From Gemmatimonadota bacterium (GTDB lineage Bacteria > Gemmatimonadota > Gemmatimonadetes > Gemmatimonadales > Gemmatimonadaceae): DNA of 51,107 nt. The DNA lies in contig JANYIJ010000192.1 in the NCBI GenBank assembly GCA_025362095.1, positions 1 through 51,107 on the forward strand, read 5' to 3'. Below the pieces are notes generated by a model, which saw nothing but the letters and a program-made list of their open reading frames with translations, searched no databases and had not been told where the DNA came from. The position numbers and the translations under genes are program-made. This document shows, in pieces, positions 34,489-45,200 of the stretch. Within the stretch, counting starts at the first letter, position 1. Each line of letters starts with the position of its first letter.

Positions 34489-36984
34489 ATGCCGAATCTC
34501 AAGTTCGCTCTTAGGACAATCCTGAAGAACCCGTTCGTCAGCGCGATCGCGATCCTCTCGCTCGCGCTTGGCATAGGAGCCAACTCGGCGATCTTCTCGC
34601 TGTTCAACGAGATGCTGCTGCGACCGCTGCCAGTCGTGGAGCCGCAGCGCTTGGTAAACTTCGCAGCCCCCGGGCCTATGCAAGGCTCGAACAATTGCGG
34701 GCTCGCCGGCGAGTGCGACGAGGTGTTCAGCTATCCAATGTTCCTCGATCTCCAGAAAGCGAACACCGGCTTCTCGGGGATCGCAGCGCATACCGCGTTC
34801 AACGCGAACGTCGCATACAACGGCGTCACAGTGAACGGCGAAGGCATTCAGGTTTCCGGCTTGTACTTTCCTGTGCTCGGTGTGCGCCCAGCGCTCGGAC
34901 GTTTGCTCGGCCCTCAGGACGACACGCCTGTCGGACAGAACTTCGTCGTGGTGGTCAGTTACGCATTCTGGAGTTCCCAGCTCGGCAACGATCAGCAAAT
35001 CATCGGCCAGACGATCATCGTGAACGGACAGTCGATGAATGTGATCGGCGTCGGTCCGAACGGATTCGAAGGAACGACGCTCGGCGTGACGCCCGCGGTA
35101 TTCGTCCCCATGTCGATGCGCGAGCAGCTGAAGAGCGGCAACGACAACGACCTCACGAGCCGAGATCACTACTGGGCATACCTGTTCGCGCGCCTGAAGC
35201 CCGGTGTGTCGGTTGAACAGGCCACGACTTCAATCAACGGCGTGTACACACCGATCCTTAGTCAGGTCGAGGCGTCGCTGCAAAAGGGGATGAGCGACTC
35301 CACGCTCAAGCGTTTCAAGGCGAAGCTGATCACCACAGCCGACGGACGGCGCGGTCAGAGCACGCTGCACAAAGAAACGAAAACGCCCATTCTGCTGCTG
35401 CTCTGCATCACGGCGATCGTGCTGCTCATCGCGTGCGCGAACATCGCGAACCTCCTGCTCGCGCGTGGCGCGGGCCGCTCGATGGAAATGGCGGTGCGCC
35501 TTTCGCTCGGCGCGACGCGAGGCCAGATCGTGGCGCAGCTGCTCAGCGAGAGCGTGCTGCTCGCACTGATCGGCGGCGCGGCGAGCATTCTCGTGGCAAA
35601 ATGGACGCTCGCGGCGATGGCGGCGCTGATGCCCGCCGACATGGTGCGCGACTTGCACTTCTCGCTCGACGGAACGGCGATCGTATTCACCGGCGTGCTG
35701 TCGCTTGTCACCGGGTTCGCGTTCGGCGTGTTCCCGGCGCTGCACAGCACGAGCGCCGAGCTGGCGAGCGTGATGCGCGAAGCGGGGACGAAACAAACGG
35801 GAGCACGGACGGCCGCCCGTTTTCGCACGTCGCTCGTAACAGCGCAGATCGCCCTTTCGATGGCACTGCTCATGTGCGCGGGGCTGTTTGTAAAAAGCCT
35901 CAAAAACGTCAGCAGCGTGGATCTTGGCATCAAGATCGATCACATCACGACGTTTGGAATCTCGCCGAGTCTGAATGGGTATTCGGGAGCGCGCAGCAAG
36001 ATTCTGTACGAGCAGCTGACCGAGGCGCTCGCGGCGACGCCGGGAGTCACGGGCGTGACCACGGCCCGCGTGCCGCTGCTCGCCGGCAACAATTGGGGGA
36101 ATGGCGTGCGCGTGGAGGGATATCCGCACGGGCCGGATATCGATATGGGCTCGCGGTTCAACGGCGTCGGGCCCGGATATTTCAAAGTGACCGGCGTGAC
36201 GATGCTCTCTGGACGCGATTTCACAGAAGCCGATGCGCTCGGCCGCCCGAGAGTCGCGATCGTGAACGAAGCGTTTGCAAAAAAATTCAAGATCGGCAAG
36301 AATGCAGTTGGCAAGCGCATGTCGCGCGGCGGCGACACGCTCGATATCGAAATCATCGGCCTCGCGAGCGATTCGAAGTACAGCGACGTGAAGCTGCCGA
36401 TCCCGCCGGTGTTTTATCTGCCTGTTCGCCAGGATTCGTCGATCGGAAGCCTGCACTTCTACGTGCGAAGCGGCATCGATCCGACGGCGATCATCCGCGC
36501 GGTTCCCGGTATCGTCCGGCGGTTCGATCCGAACCTGCCGGTCGTCGGACTGCGCACGCTCGAACAGCAGGTGAAGGACAACGTCTTTCTCGATCGCATG
36601 ATCAGCACGCTCAGCGCTGCCTTCGCCGCGCTGGCGACTCTGCTCGCGGCGATCGGTCTCTACGGCGTGCTCGCGTATTCAGTCGCGCAGCGCACGAGAG
36701 AGATTGGCGTGCGCATGGCGCTCGGCGCAGACCGCGGCAGCGTGCAGATGATGGTGTTGAAACAGGTCGCGCTCATGACGCTGATCGGGGGAGTGGTGGG
36801 TTTGATCGGCGCACTCGCACTCGGCGCGGCGGCGAAATCGCTGTTGTTCGAGCTGAAGGGGTACGATCCGATAGTGATGGCTGGATCGATCGCGGCGCTG
36901 ACGGCAGTGGCGTTCGGGGCGGGGTACTTGCCCGCACTGCGGGCGTCGAGGATCGATCCGATGCAGGCGTTGCGGCACGAGTAG
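34489..36984 (+). CDS. MacB/FtsX-like orphan ABC permease (ADOP type)
   Basis: The 831-residue product starts LKFALRTILKNPFVSAIAIL, then SLALGIGANSAIFSL, and ends IDPMQALRHE, the standard ends of duplicated orphan permeases. It has an N-terminal transmembrane helix, a MacB-type periplasmic domain, FtsX domain 1 (LLIACANIANLLLARGAGR, then MEMAVRLSLGATRGQIVAQLL), a second helix near KQTGARTAARFRTSLVTAQIA, a second periplasmic domain, and FtsX domain 2 (REIGVRMALGADRGSVQMM). No ATPase is adjacent, as is common in this group. It is the intact counterpart of the gene at the left edge. Role unknown; possibly transmembrane signalling or lipid/peptide export with an ATPase elsewhere. Confidence 0.92.
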   Translation: MPNLKFALRTILKNPFVSAIAILSLALGIGANSAIFSLFNEMLLRPLPVVEPQRLVNFAAPGPMQGSNNCGLAGECDEVFSYPMFLDLQKANTGFSGIAAHTAFNANVAYNGVTVNGEGIQVSGLYFPVLGVRPALGRLLGPQDDTPVGQNFVVVVSYAFWSSQLGNDQQIIGQTIIVNGQSMNVIGVGPNGFEGTTLGVTPAVFVPMSMREQLKSGNDNDLTSRDHYWAYLFARLKPGVSVEQATTSINGVYTPILSQVEASLQKGMSDSTLKRFKAKLITTADGRRGQSTLHKETKTPILLLLCITAIVLLIACANIANLLLARGAGRSMEMAVRLSLGATRGQIVAQLLSESVLLALIGGAASILVAKWTLAAMAALMPADMVRDLHFSLDGTAIVFTGVLSLVTGFAFGVFPALHSTSAELASVMREAGTKQTGARTAARFRTSLVTAQIALSMALLMCAGLFVKSLKNVSSVDLGIKIDHITTFGISPSLNGYSGARSKILYEQLTEALAATPGVTGVTTARVPLLAGNNWGNGVRVEGYPHGPDIDMGSRFNGVGPGYFKVTGVTMLSGRDFTEADALGRPRVAIVNEAFAKKFKIGKNAVGKRMSRGGDTLDIEIIGLASDSKYSDVKLPIPPVFYLPVRQDSSIGSLHFYVRSGIDPTAIIRAVPGIVRRFDPNLPVVGLRTLEQQVKDNVFLDRMISTLSAAFAALATLLAAIGLYGVLAYSVAQRTREIGVRMALGADRGSVQMMVLKQVALMTLIGGVVGLIGALALGAAAKSLLFELKGYDPIVMAGSIAALTAVAFGAGYLPALRASRIDPMQALRHE

Positions 36985-37026
36985 GCAACTGTCCCCGCGA
37001 AGACCGCAGAGCTACAATGCGGTCTC

Positions 37027-37785
37027 ATGCTCCCCGATCACTTTCTTCTCCTCTTCGCCGCCGGCTTGTTAGCTGGCACCATGAATGCCGCCGCCGGTGG
37101 CGGAAGCTTCGTGACTCTTCCATCGCTGGTCTTCGCTGGAGTCCCGAGCGTGATGGCCAACGCGACGAGCACCGTCGCGCTTTTTCCAGGCACGCTCGCG
37201 AGCGCGTACGCCTATCGCCACGACGCAAAACCGTTCGGTCATGTCTCGATGCGCGTGATGCTCGCGGTGATGATGGCCGGCGGATTCGCGGGCGCCATGC
37301 TGCTGCTCTATACACCCGCGCGCACGTTCGACCGCATCATTCCCTGGCTGTTGCTCTTCGGCGCGCTGACGTTCACATTCGGCCCGCGCGTAAATGCATG
37401 GCTGCGAAAGTTCGTGCACATCGGCTCGCGAACGGTAGTGATCGTCCAGTTTTTTCTCGGAACGTACGCCGGCTACTTCGGCGGCGCCGTTGGAATCATG
37501 ATGATGGCGGCGTGGTCTTTGCTTGGAGTGACAGACATCAAGGCGATATCGGCCGCGCGAATGACTCTCGTTGGCGCGGCGAATTCAGTGGCCGTGGTCA
37601 TCTTTATCGCATCGCGGCTGGTGTGGTGGCCGCAGATGATTGTGGTGATGATCGCGGGGGTCCTCGGGGGATATTTTGGAGCGCGAGTTGTGAGGAGATT
37701 GCCGCCGGCCCGGATTCGCCTCGGGATTTCAATGGTGAGTTTCGCGATGACGGCGGCAGTGTTTTACAGGCAACTGAAGCTGTGA
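37027..37785 (+). CDS. TSUP (TauE/SafE) family membrane transporter
   Basis: The 252-residue product is hydrophobic throughout with about seven to eight transmembrane segments. The N-terminal signature LLAGTMNAAAGGGSFVTLPSLVF and the central repeat GTYAGYFGGAVGIMMMAAWSLLGV are typical of the TauE/SafE family, which exports or imports sulfite, organosulfonates or related anions. The substrate cannot be inferred. It starts 42 bases after the permease gene in the same direction; a weak ribosome site gives little support, but this is the first ATG of the conserved N-terminus. Confidence 0.88.
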   Translation: MLPDHFLLLFAAGLLAGTMNAAAGGGSFVTLPSLVFAGVPSVMANATSTVALFPGTLASAYAYRHDAKPFGHVSMRVMLAVMMAGGFAGAMLLLYTPARTFDRIIPWLLLFGALTFTFGPRVNAWLRKFVHIGSRTVVIVQFFLGTYAGYFGGAVGIMMMAAWSLLGVTDIKAISAARMTLVGAANSVAVVIFIASRLVWWPQMIVVMIAGVLGGYFGARVVRRLPPARIRLGISMVSFAMTAAVFYRQLKL

Positions 37786-37800
37786 GCTCGGCGAAACTGA

Positions 37801-37968
37801 AATGCAGAATGCAGAAAAGGACTGCGGGATGCGGAGAAGAAGACAGACGAGAGATTGAATGTGGAATGCAAAAAGAGCGCGAACTCGAGTGAGTCGCGCC
37901 CTTTCCGAATCCGTACTCCCATCTTCGTCCTACTCCGCACCCCGCATTCCTTTTCTGCATTCTGCATT
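37801..37968. repeat. 36-bp inverted repeat enclosing a second hairpin, between convergent genes
   Basis: Arms 37801-37836 and 37933-37968 match as inverted copies except at two positions. Both contain tandem GCAGAAT-type words. Inside the loop is a second GC-rich hairpin (about 37872-37886 with 37891-37904) with one bulge. The element fills the space between the TSUP gene and the convergent LTxxQ gene together with the heptamer array that follows. Confidence 0.85.
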
Positions 37969-37970
37969 CT

Positions 37971-38032
37971 GCAGTTTGCAGTTTGCAGTTTGCAGTTTGC
38001 AGTTTGCAGTTTGCAGTTTGCAGTTTGCAGTT
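37971..38032. repeat. Heptanucleotide tandem array (GCAGTTT)n
   Basis: Nearly nine uninterrupted copies of the 7-mer GCAGTTT start immediately after the right arm of the palindrome and end 16 bases before the stop codon of the minus-strand gene. It is perfect, so it may be variable in copy number by slippage. Confidence 0.92.
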
Positions 38033-38047
38033 CCCGTCAGGAACGTC

Positions 38048-38572
38048 TCACTTCTGCGCCGCGGCAGTTGGAGCCTCCGCCCGGCAGGAGAACATTCCCC
38101 CTCGCGTCCCACCCGTCGGCCTCGGCGCTCCGCTTCTCCCACCGAACGTGGCAAAAATCGAATCTCGTTTCTTCAACTGCTCCGCAGTAAGCACCGCATC
38201 TGACTCCCGACGCGACGAATCCCGCGCCGGCCGAATAATCTGACACGCTGCTTCTACGGCAGAATTCACTCGATCCGTTCTCTTCGAAAGCACTGCTTCA
38301 ATCTTCGCCCGCTGATCCACCGTCAAATTCAGCGATTCATACCAGCTTGGCAGCGCACCTGGCGTTCTCGGTCCTCTATTCGCCGAAGGTCCACCCCGCC
38401 CAAACCCGCCGCGCGGATCATGTGGATCGCGCGGCCCTCCACCCGAGCGCGACGGCCTGACCATCACTCGTTCCATCGTTCCGCCCACGAACGCTCCTGC
38501 GAGAAACGCGATCACGAGCAGGACCATCGCCTGAGCGCGAACGCGGCCGAGCGATTCTACTCCTTCCTTCAT
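38048..38572 (-). CDS. Membrane-anchored LTxxQ-motif protein (Spy/CpxP/RseM-like)
   Basis: The 174-residue product has one N-terminal transmembrane helix (AMVLLVIAFLAGAFVGGTM), a Gly/Arg/Pro-rich linker (SRSGGGPRDPHDPRGGFGRG) and a helical domain with SLNLTVDQRAKIEAVL and DAVLTAEQLKKRDSIF, the paired LTxxQ pattern of Spy/CpxP-like periplasmic sensors. It is the third gene of the ECF sigma operon and overlaps the anti-sigma stop (ATGA). It probably senses envelope or metal stress together with the anti-sigma factor; this is inferred from context. Confidence 0.7.
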   Translation of the reverse strand: MKEGVESLGRVRAQAMVLLVIAFLAGAFVGGTMERVMVRPSRSGGGPRDPHDPRGGFGRGGPSANRGPRTPGALPSWYESLNLTVDQRAKIEAVLSKRTDRVNSAVEAACQIIRPARDSSRRESDAVLTAEQLKKRDSIFATFGGRSGAPRPTGGTRGGMFSCRAEAPTAAAQK

Positions 38573-38937
38573 TTCTCGTACCCTCCCAGGAGAATTTCTG
38601 CGGGCGTGACTGCAGCCGCGTCGTCGCCGTCGCCGAGCACTGAGGCGGCGGTCAGCGCGTCGGCGACTTCATCGGTCCCGATCGCATCGATGCCGGTTTC
38701 GCCCGCAACGCTGCGGAAGAGTGCCGCCGAAATGATCATCATCACGATGAGCGCGGCGAGCAGCGGTGCGCGCCAGTTCGCGAGCATCGCGAGCGGCGTG
38801 CCACTGCGGCGCCTGCGTAGCGCGCCCGCCGCGGCATTGCGCACACTTGCGACGCGCCGCGCGAACGCGAGCGGCGGCTGCGTAGGATCGAGCGCGCTCA
38901 GATCCGTGGGAAGTTCAGAGAAAGTCTCGTCAGTCAT
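38569..38937 (-). CDS. Probable membrane anti-sigma factor
   Basis: The 122-residue product starts at ATG 38937 inside the end of the sigma gene (8-base overlap). It has a cytoplasmic N-terminal part of about 50 residues with basic stretch ALRRRRSG, one transmembrane helix (APLLAALIVMMIISAALF) and a short acidic periplasmic tail. It lacks the zinc-finger anti-sigma motif HxxxCxxC. The anti-sigma call rests on its position, size and topology. Confidence 0.6.
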   Translation of the reverse strand: MTDETFSELPTDLSALDPTQPPLAFARRVASVRNAAAGALRRRRSGTPLAMLANWRAPLLAALIVMMIISAALFRSVAGETGIDAIGTDEVADALTAASVLGDGDDAAAVTPAEILLGGYEK

Positions 38938-39502
38938 TCGAGTACTCCCGAAGCAGGCTTGGGCCCAGTCGTTCGCGCAAAAGTTTGCGGGCGACGAACA
39001 GATGTTGTCTAGATCGGACTTCGGTAATCTCCAATCGTTCAGAAATATCTCTGTGCGTCCATCCATCCATGTCGTGCAGCAGTACTATTTCCCGCTGCGT
39101 TTGACTCAGTGTTGCGAGCGCTTTTTGCAGCGTATCGGCCAGTTCCGAACGTGCTGCGTCGATGTACGGCGAGTCTTCTGCTTCGGCGATCTCGGGCAGC
39201 AGCTCCGACGTTTCCCGGATCTTTCTATACGTGCGATGGCTCAGCGCCCGGTTCCGCACGATCATCATCAGCCACTGCACGAACTTCGAGGTTTCGCGGC
39301 AATCTTCGAGCCTGTCGACGGCCTTTACGAACGCGTCCTGCACCACATCTTCAGCATCCTGCCTGTTGCCGAGCACCCCGAGCGCGACGGCAAACGCCGA
39401 GCGGTAGTAGCGCCGCACCAGCACATCGAAGGCGTCGGAGTCGCCGCGCAGACAGAGCGCGACGAGATCGGCGTCGGGAGGGGTGGGAGACGGGCTCGAC
39501 AC
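38930..39502 (-). CDS. ECF-family RNA polymerase sigma factor
   Basis: The 190-residue product starts at GTG 39502. Region 2 is seen in FDVLVRRYYRSAFAVAL, NRQDAEDVVQDAFVKAV and KFVQWLMMIVRNRALSHR; region 4 in ALATLSQTQREIVLLHDM and WTHRDISERLEITEVRSR, a helix-turn-helix for the -35 element. It heads the operon with an anti-sigma-like membrane protein and an LTxxQ sensor, so it likely controls an envelope-stress or metal response and probably its own operon. Confidence 0.93.
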   Translation of the reverse strand: MSSPSPTPPDADLVALCLRGDSDAFDVLVRRYYRSAFAVALGVLGNRQDAEDVVQDAFVKAVDRLEDCRETSKFVQWLMMIVRNRALSHRTYRKIRETSELLPEIAEAEDSPYIDAARSELADTLQKALATLSQTQREIVLLHDMDGWTHRDISERLEITEVRSRQHLFVARKLLRERLGPSLLREYSND

Positions 39503-39534
39503 GGACTCTTTATTGACTGCCGGGGTGGGGAAAG

Positions 39535-39605
39535 CGTTAGAGAGTCGCTCTAACGGGGAGGTTTTCGGGAGACTGTGGGCTTGGCAACCTTGTGTAGTTT
39601 ACACA
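39535..39605. promoter_or_regulatory. Two short perfect inverted repeats in the divergent control region
   Basis: CGTTAGAG-AGTCG-CTCTAACG (39535-39555) and TGTGTA-GTT-TACACA (39591-39605) lie between the sigma gene start and the sensor kinase start. They are candidates for regulator binding sites; no specific regulator is indicated. Confidence 0.4.
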
Positions 39606-39639
39606 TGGCTTATAGACCGCGCGGTGCACGGGCGGTAAG

Positions 39640-42216
39640 ATGGGGGTGAAAATGGGATGCAGTGGGGCCCCACCCCGCATATCCCACCCCTCACCAGTCA
39701 CCCGTCGCCGCAGTTACTTGCTCCCAATAGTCGAAGAAGGCTCAGGACCCAACACCATTCTCGCGGCCACCGAGCCCGCCACCTCGCGATGGATCAGCGA
39801 GGCCACGGCGCGCCATACGGGAACGCTGCTCGTCTACCTCGCCGTCATCGGGCTCGGCGCCCTCCTCGGCGCGACCGTCGACTACCGCACATACATCGTC
39901 CTCGGCTCGTGGGCCGGCCTGAACCTCATCATCGCGCCGTGGGCCGCGCGACCGAACGAGTACGCCACGCGACTCAGGCGCTACGCGTGGACGCTCGTGA
40001 TGGACGTGGTCTTTCTCGGTGGCGTCTACTATTTCATCGACGCGGCGCAGTGGCTCGGCGCAGTTTTCTTCATTCACAGCGCGCTCGTCGCAGCGGCCAC
40101 GCTGCCGCGACGCTGGGCGATCTACATCGCTGCGCTGATCGTCGCGGTGTTCGTCGTGCTGGTGTGGATGGCCGTCGCCGGACCATCGCCGATCCATTCC
40201 CCTGTGGGGCTCCCGTCGGTACAGGGAAATTACAAATGGGCGGTGGGTTCGATCGCGGCGGCCATTGGATTGATCGTCGTGCTGATGATGCTCCAGCTGC
40301 GCCTCGTCGAGACGATTCGCGACGCGGAGCAGCGCTATCTCCTCCTCGTGCAGTCCGCGCCCGACATGGTCATGACGTTCGACCAGGCGGGACGTTTTCT
40401 CGAGGTGAACCCCGCGACAGTCAAGCAGAGCGGATACAAGTGGGATGAAATAAAAAAACTTGCGAACACATCGTTCTTTCCGCCGGAAGACTGGCCGAAA
40501 ATCATGGACGCGCGCGAGCGCACGCTGAACGGCGAGATCGTCGAGATGGACGTCCGCTACGTTCGGCGCAGCGGCGAAGTGCGCTGGATCCAGACGCGCA
40601 GCGCCTCGTTCCGCCGTCGCGGGGAATCGACGGCGGTGCTCGTGCTCGCGCGCGACATTACCGAAGCCAAACGCCAGACCGACTCGCTGCGAGAGAACGA
40701 CGAGCGCTTCCGCCTGATTGTCGACGCGCTGACGCTCGGGTTCTACACAATCGACACCGAGGGAAGACTTACTGCGATCTACGGCAAATGGGCCGAAGGA
40801 AAAATCGCAGAGGGAAAAACTCTCATCGGTTCGTACGGCCTGGAATTTCTCTCGCTGGAAGCTGCGGGTCCCTTCCGCGAGGCGAACGCGCGCGCGCTCG
40901 GCGGCGAGGACGTCACTTTTCATTGGAGTCTCAAGGGGAACGCCGAGCGGGGCGAGCGATTCCGTCGCGCGCACCTCGCGCCGCTGCGCGACGCGAATGG
41001 CGTGATCAACGGCGTCGCCGGCGTGTGGACCGATGTCACCGACGCGACGATCGCCGAGCGCGAGCGCGAAACGCTGCGCGGGCGCCTTGCCGACGCCGAA
41101 CGCATTGAGTCGCTCGGCAAGCTCGTGTCGGGCGTTGCGCACGAGCTCAACAATCCGCTTGCGGCGATCTTGAATTTCACGGAGGATCTCCTCGCCGATC
41201 AGCGCACCGGCGACGAACGCATGGCGCTCGAAGTGATCCAGGCGCAGGCGCTGCGGTCGCGTACGATCGTGCGCGATCTGCTCACATTCGTACGCAAGGG
41301 CGATCGTCGCACCCGCAAACCGGAGACGCCGGGCCCGATTCTCGAGACGCTAATTCGCACCGTGCGTCCGGGGCTTGCGACGCAGGGTGTTTCATTCGCC
41401 GCGAGTGTCACGGAGCCAGAGACGCCGCTGCTGATGGATCGCGCGGGGTTCGAGCAAGTGGTTACCAATCTCGTCGCGAACGCTTCGCAAGCGGCGGGTG
41501 CGGGCGGCGCGGTGCGGCTCCTCGCGCGGCTCACCGATGACTGGTACGAAGTCGTGGTCGAGGACAACGGCGCAGGAGTTCCCGAAGAGCATTTCGGAAA
41601 AATCTTCGAACCGTTCTTCACTACGAAGGCGACAGGGCAGGGCGTTGGCCTCGGTCTCTCGGTCTCACTCGGTATTGTTCAGGCGCACGGCGGAACGCTG
41701 GTCGCGGAGAATCGCGGGAAGGACGCCGGTGGCGGCGCACGTTTCACGATGCGCCTTCCACTCACGGAAATGCGCGAGAAGCGCAACACTCCCACGCATA
41801 TCGAAGCGCCGATGCCGGCGCGCAAGCCGAGCCTGTTGATCATCGATGACGAAGAGTCGATTCGTCACGCGCTGCGCCGTTATTTCGAGCGCCGCGGCTG
41901 GGCGGTGGAAGAAGCGCACGACGGCGCTGACGCGATCGTGAAACTCGAGCGCGCCGATGCGGCCGCGGTGCTCGACGTGATTCTTTGCGATCTGAAAATG
42001 CCGGGCATCTCGGGCCAAGAACTCTACACGCGGCTCCTCCGCGAACGTCCGGCCCTCGCGCAGAAGTTCATTCTGGCCACGGGCGACGCCGGCTCACCGG
42101 ATGTTGCCGACTTTCTCGCCGCAGTGAAGGTGCCGGTGCTCGAGAAACCGTTTGAGCTGCGATCGCTCGAACTTCTCGCTCAGCAAGTTCGGGGCGGTGC
42201 TGCGGCTGGGACCTAG
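39640..42216 (+). CDS. Membrane hybrid histidine kinase (PAS-PAS-HisKA-HATPase-REC)
   Basis: The 858-residue product has about six transmembrane helices in residues 60-220, then a PAS domain (about 235-350, [15 protein letters not shown]), a second PAS-like domain (about 355-475), a HisKA domain with phospho-acceptor His501 ([10 protein letters not shown]), an HATPase domain ([32 protein letters not shown]) and a C-terminal receiver with Asp784 (LCDLKMPG). The first 50 residues are poorly conserved-looking, so the true start may lie downstream of ATG 39640. It faces a convergent hybrid kinase. The signal is unknown. Confidence 0.88.
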   Translation: MGVKMGCSGAPPRISHPSPVTRRRSYLLPIVEEGSGPNTILAATEPATSRWISEATARHTGTLLVYLAVIGLGALLGATVDYRTYIVLGSWAGLNLIIAPWAARPNEYATRLRRYAWTLVMDVVFLGGVYYFIDAAQWLGAVFFIHSALVAAATLPRRWAIYIAALIVAVFVVLVWMAVAGPSPIHSPVGLPSVQGNYKWAVGSIAAAIGLIVVLMMLQLRLVETIRDAEQRYLLLVQSAPDMVMTFDQAGRFLEVNPATVKQSGYKWDEIKKLANTSFFPPEDWPKIMDARERTLNGEIVEMDVRYVRRSGEVRWIQTRSASFRRRGESTAVLVLARDITEAKRQTDSLRENDERFRLIVDALTLGFYTIDTEGRLTAIYGKWAEGKIAEGKTLIGSYGLEFLSLEAAGPFREANARALGGEDVTFHWSLKGNAERGERFRRAHLAPLRDANGVINGVAGVWTDVTDATIAERERETLRGRLADAERIESLGKLVSGVAHELNNPLAAILNFTEDLLADQRTGDERMALEVIQAQALRSRTIVRDLLTFVRKGDRRTRKPETPGPILETLIRTVRPGLATQGVSFAASVTEPETPLLMDRAGFEQVVTNLVANASQAAGAGGAVRLLARLTDDWYEVVVEDNGAGVPEEHFGKIFEPFFTTKATGQGVGLGLSVSLGIVQAHGGTLVAENRGKDAGGGARFTMRLPLTEMREKRNTPTHIEAPMPARKPSLLIIDDEESIRHALRRYFERRGWAVEEAHDGADAIVKLERADAAAVLDVILCDLKMPGISGQELYTRLLRERPALAQKFILATGDAGSPDVADFLAAVKVPVLEKPFELRSLELLAQQVRGGAAAGT

Positions 42217-45200
42217 CGCGTTCCAACCTTGGAAAGCGCTACTTCAAGCGCCTGCACCGTAATCGGTTTGCTTACGTAATCATCCATGCCCGCCGCGAGA
42301 CAAAGCTCTCGATCCCCGTCCATCGCGTTCGCGGTCATCGCAACGATCCGAACCTTGGCGCCGTCCGGCCGCAGCCGAATCCGGCGCGTCGCCTCGAGGC
42401 CGTCGAAGATCGGCATCTGCACGTCCATGAAAATCACATCGTACGGGAATCGCTCCGACATCTCCACCGCCTCCTGCCCATCGGCGGCGACGTCCACGCG
42501 GCAGCCGAGCCGCTCGAGCATCTTCACCGCCACCATTTGATTCACCGGATTGTCTTCGGCGAGCAGCACGCGCGCGAAGTTCGACCGCACGACATTCGCG
42601 CTCGTGCGCATCTCCGTGGTCGATCGTATGGCCGCTGACGACTGAGTCGTGCCGGAAGCCGGGCGCTTCCGCTCGTTCAACAAGTGACGCGTAACGATCG
42701 GCACACTCTCACTCCACCCGCGCGGCCCCGAGAGCACCGCCTCGAGCGAATGCAGCAGCGTCTCCGGCCTGAACGGCTTCGTGAGATATGCATTGAAGCC
42801 GCCCTTATGGAATCGCTCGGCGTCGCCGCGCTGCGCAGCTGAAGTCGCGAGAATGAGTGAGATATCCGCGAGCGCAGGATCTTCGCGCACTGCCTTCGCC
42901 AGCATTTCACCGTCCATTCCCGGCATCAGAAAATCGAACAGCGCAACGCGAATCGGATTGCCCGCTTTCGCAGCCGCCTCCAGCAGTTCCAGCGCCTGGG
43001 CCCCGCTCGTCGCCGCCTGTACGTGCATCCCCCACGACTTCATGAATTCCGTCTGCACCTGCACGTTGATCGCCACGTCGTCCACCACTAGCGCGCTCAC
43101 GCCGTCGAGCGCCACCGTTGGTATTGGTTCCGGCACCGGACTCGTGTCCTCCGGCAGCGGCAGCGTGAACCAGAAGGTGGAGCCCGATCCATCCGCGCTC
43201 ATCACGCCGATCTCGCCGCCCATCAATTCCACGAGCCGTTTAGAAATCGAGAGACCGAGTCCCGTGCCGCCGAACCTGCGCGTCGTCGACGCATCCGCCT
43301 GCGTGAACGGCTGGAAAAGCGCGTTGAGCTTTTCCGTCGGAATACCAATGCCCGTATCCGTGATCTCGAATCGGAAGCGTCCCGCGCCGTCCGTACGGAT
43401 CGACTCCACCGAAATCACCACGTGCCCCTTTTCTGTAAACTTGAGCGCGTTGCCCGCGAGGTTCAGCAGCACCTGTCTGATTCTGCCGGAATCGCCGATC
43501 ACGCGGCGCGGCGCATCGGTCGCGTAGCGCACTACGAGTTCCAAATTCGCCTCGAGCGCGCGCGGCACGAGCAGCTCCGCCACTTCCGCGACCGCAACCT
43601 GAAGATCGAACGGAATCGGCTCCACACTCATCTTTCCCGCTTCGACCTTCGAGAAATCGAGGATGTCGTTGATCACGCTCATCAGCAGCTGCGCCGAGTG
43701 CTTGATGGCGTCTACATATTGCCGCTGCTCGAGTGAGAGCGCGGAATCGCCGAGCAGGCTCGTCATGCCGAGCACGCCGTTCATTGGCGTGCGGATTTCA
43801 TGCGACATCATCGCGAGGAATTCGCTCTTCGCGCGCACCGCCATCTCCGCCTGTTCCTTCGCGTGAATCAGCGCGGCTTCGGTTTGCTTGCGAACGGTAA
43901 TGTCGATGAGAATCGCGATGTACAGCGTCTCGCCGCGCACGTTTACCGCGGCGAATCGCACGTCGATCGGAAACGTCGCCCCATTCGGCTGCACGCCGAA
44001 CGCTTCGTTGCCCGCTTCATTCAGGTAGGCGGCAACGTCGCCCGTCCAGGGAATGGCGCAGGTCACGAACCGCGTGACCGGAAGACCGGTGATCGGCTCG
44101 CCGCGCGTGCCGAAGTTCGCGTTGGCAAAACGATTTGCGCGCGCGACGTTGCCCGCTTCATCGAGAATCAGCACGCCGTTCGGTGAAGAGTCGATGATCG
44201 CGCTGAGGGTTTCCTCGCGCATCACGAGTTCTTCTTCGGCGGCGCGGCGTTTCTTCTCGACGGTTTCGGTCGCGCGCCGCTGGAGATACGCCATGACGAC
44301 GGCGGCGATCAAGATCAGGATCATCGCGAGCAGCACGCGCCGCAGCACCATCACGAGCGCGAGCGCTTCGCCATCGTCCATCTCGTAGATCAGTCCGACG
44401 TCGAGCTGCGGAATCCAGGTCCACGCGCCAACGACATCGCGTCCGCGATAGTCGTGATAGGGCGATACGGTGATCCCGGTTTCTCCCGAGAGCGCTCTCT
44501 GCGCGGCGTATGTGAGCGGACGATCTTTCTCCGCAACGGTGGGCTTGAAACCAGTGCTCACGTCGCCGCCCGGATCGCGCACCTGAATGTGCAGCGCCGA
44601 TGTCGACATCGTGTCGGGGGCAATCATTCCGATCTGCCGGAGTTGCGCGTCGAACCGCGACTCCGTGACCATCAAGCCATCTCGAGAGAAGAGATATGAC
44701 TCGGCCGTCTGCCCCTGCCGGTTGCTCGTAAGCAGGCGGCGGAGCTGACCCTCAGGCCGCAAACGAAGTGCGAGCGCGCCGACGAGTTTTCCGTGTTCAT
44801 CGTGAATCGGGGTGGCGACCCACATCGTGGGAACACCCGCGCGCATGTTTCCGTTCTCGTCGGGAATGGGATTGACTGAAAGATACGGCCGCGACATGAC
44901 GGTCTCGCCGGCCACCACGCGCTTGTACGGTCCATTCTGCCAGGGAAGAATTACACTGTCGATCGACTCGCCTTTCGAGCCGGCAATAACGCGGCCAGTG
45001 GTATCGAAGATCGTGTAACCGCCCAGATGGTACGCGCGCACGACGGTGCCGAGGATGCGCTCGATGTCGCGCGCCTCGGGGAGCGCGCGCAGTGCCGCGG
45101 CTGATGCATGACCGCCTGCGGCCACTGCCGCGATCGCTCTCGTGAGATTCGCCAGGCCGGGTGCGGCGGCCCAGCTCTCGGCCTTCAATTGTTCGTCGTC

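Noticed and set aside
37855-38243. Short open frames translating the GCAGTTT array (LQFAVCS repeats)
   Set aside because: All frames through a heptamer repeat stay open by its nature; no start signal or conserved part supports a gene.
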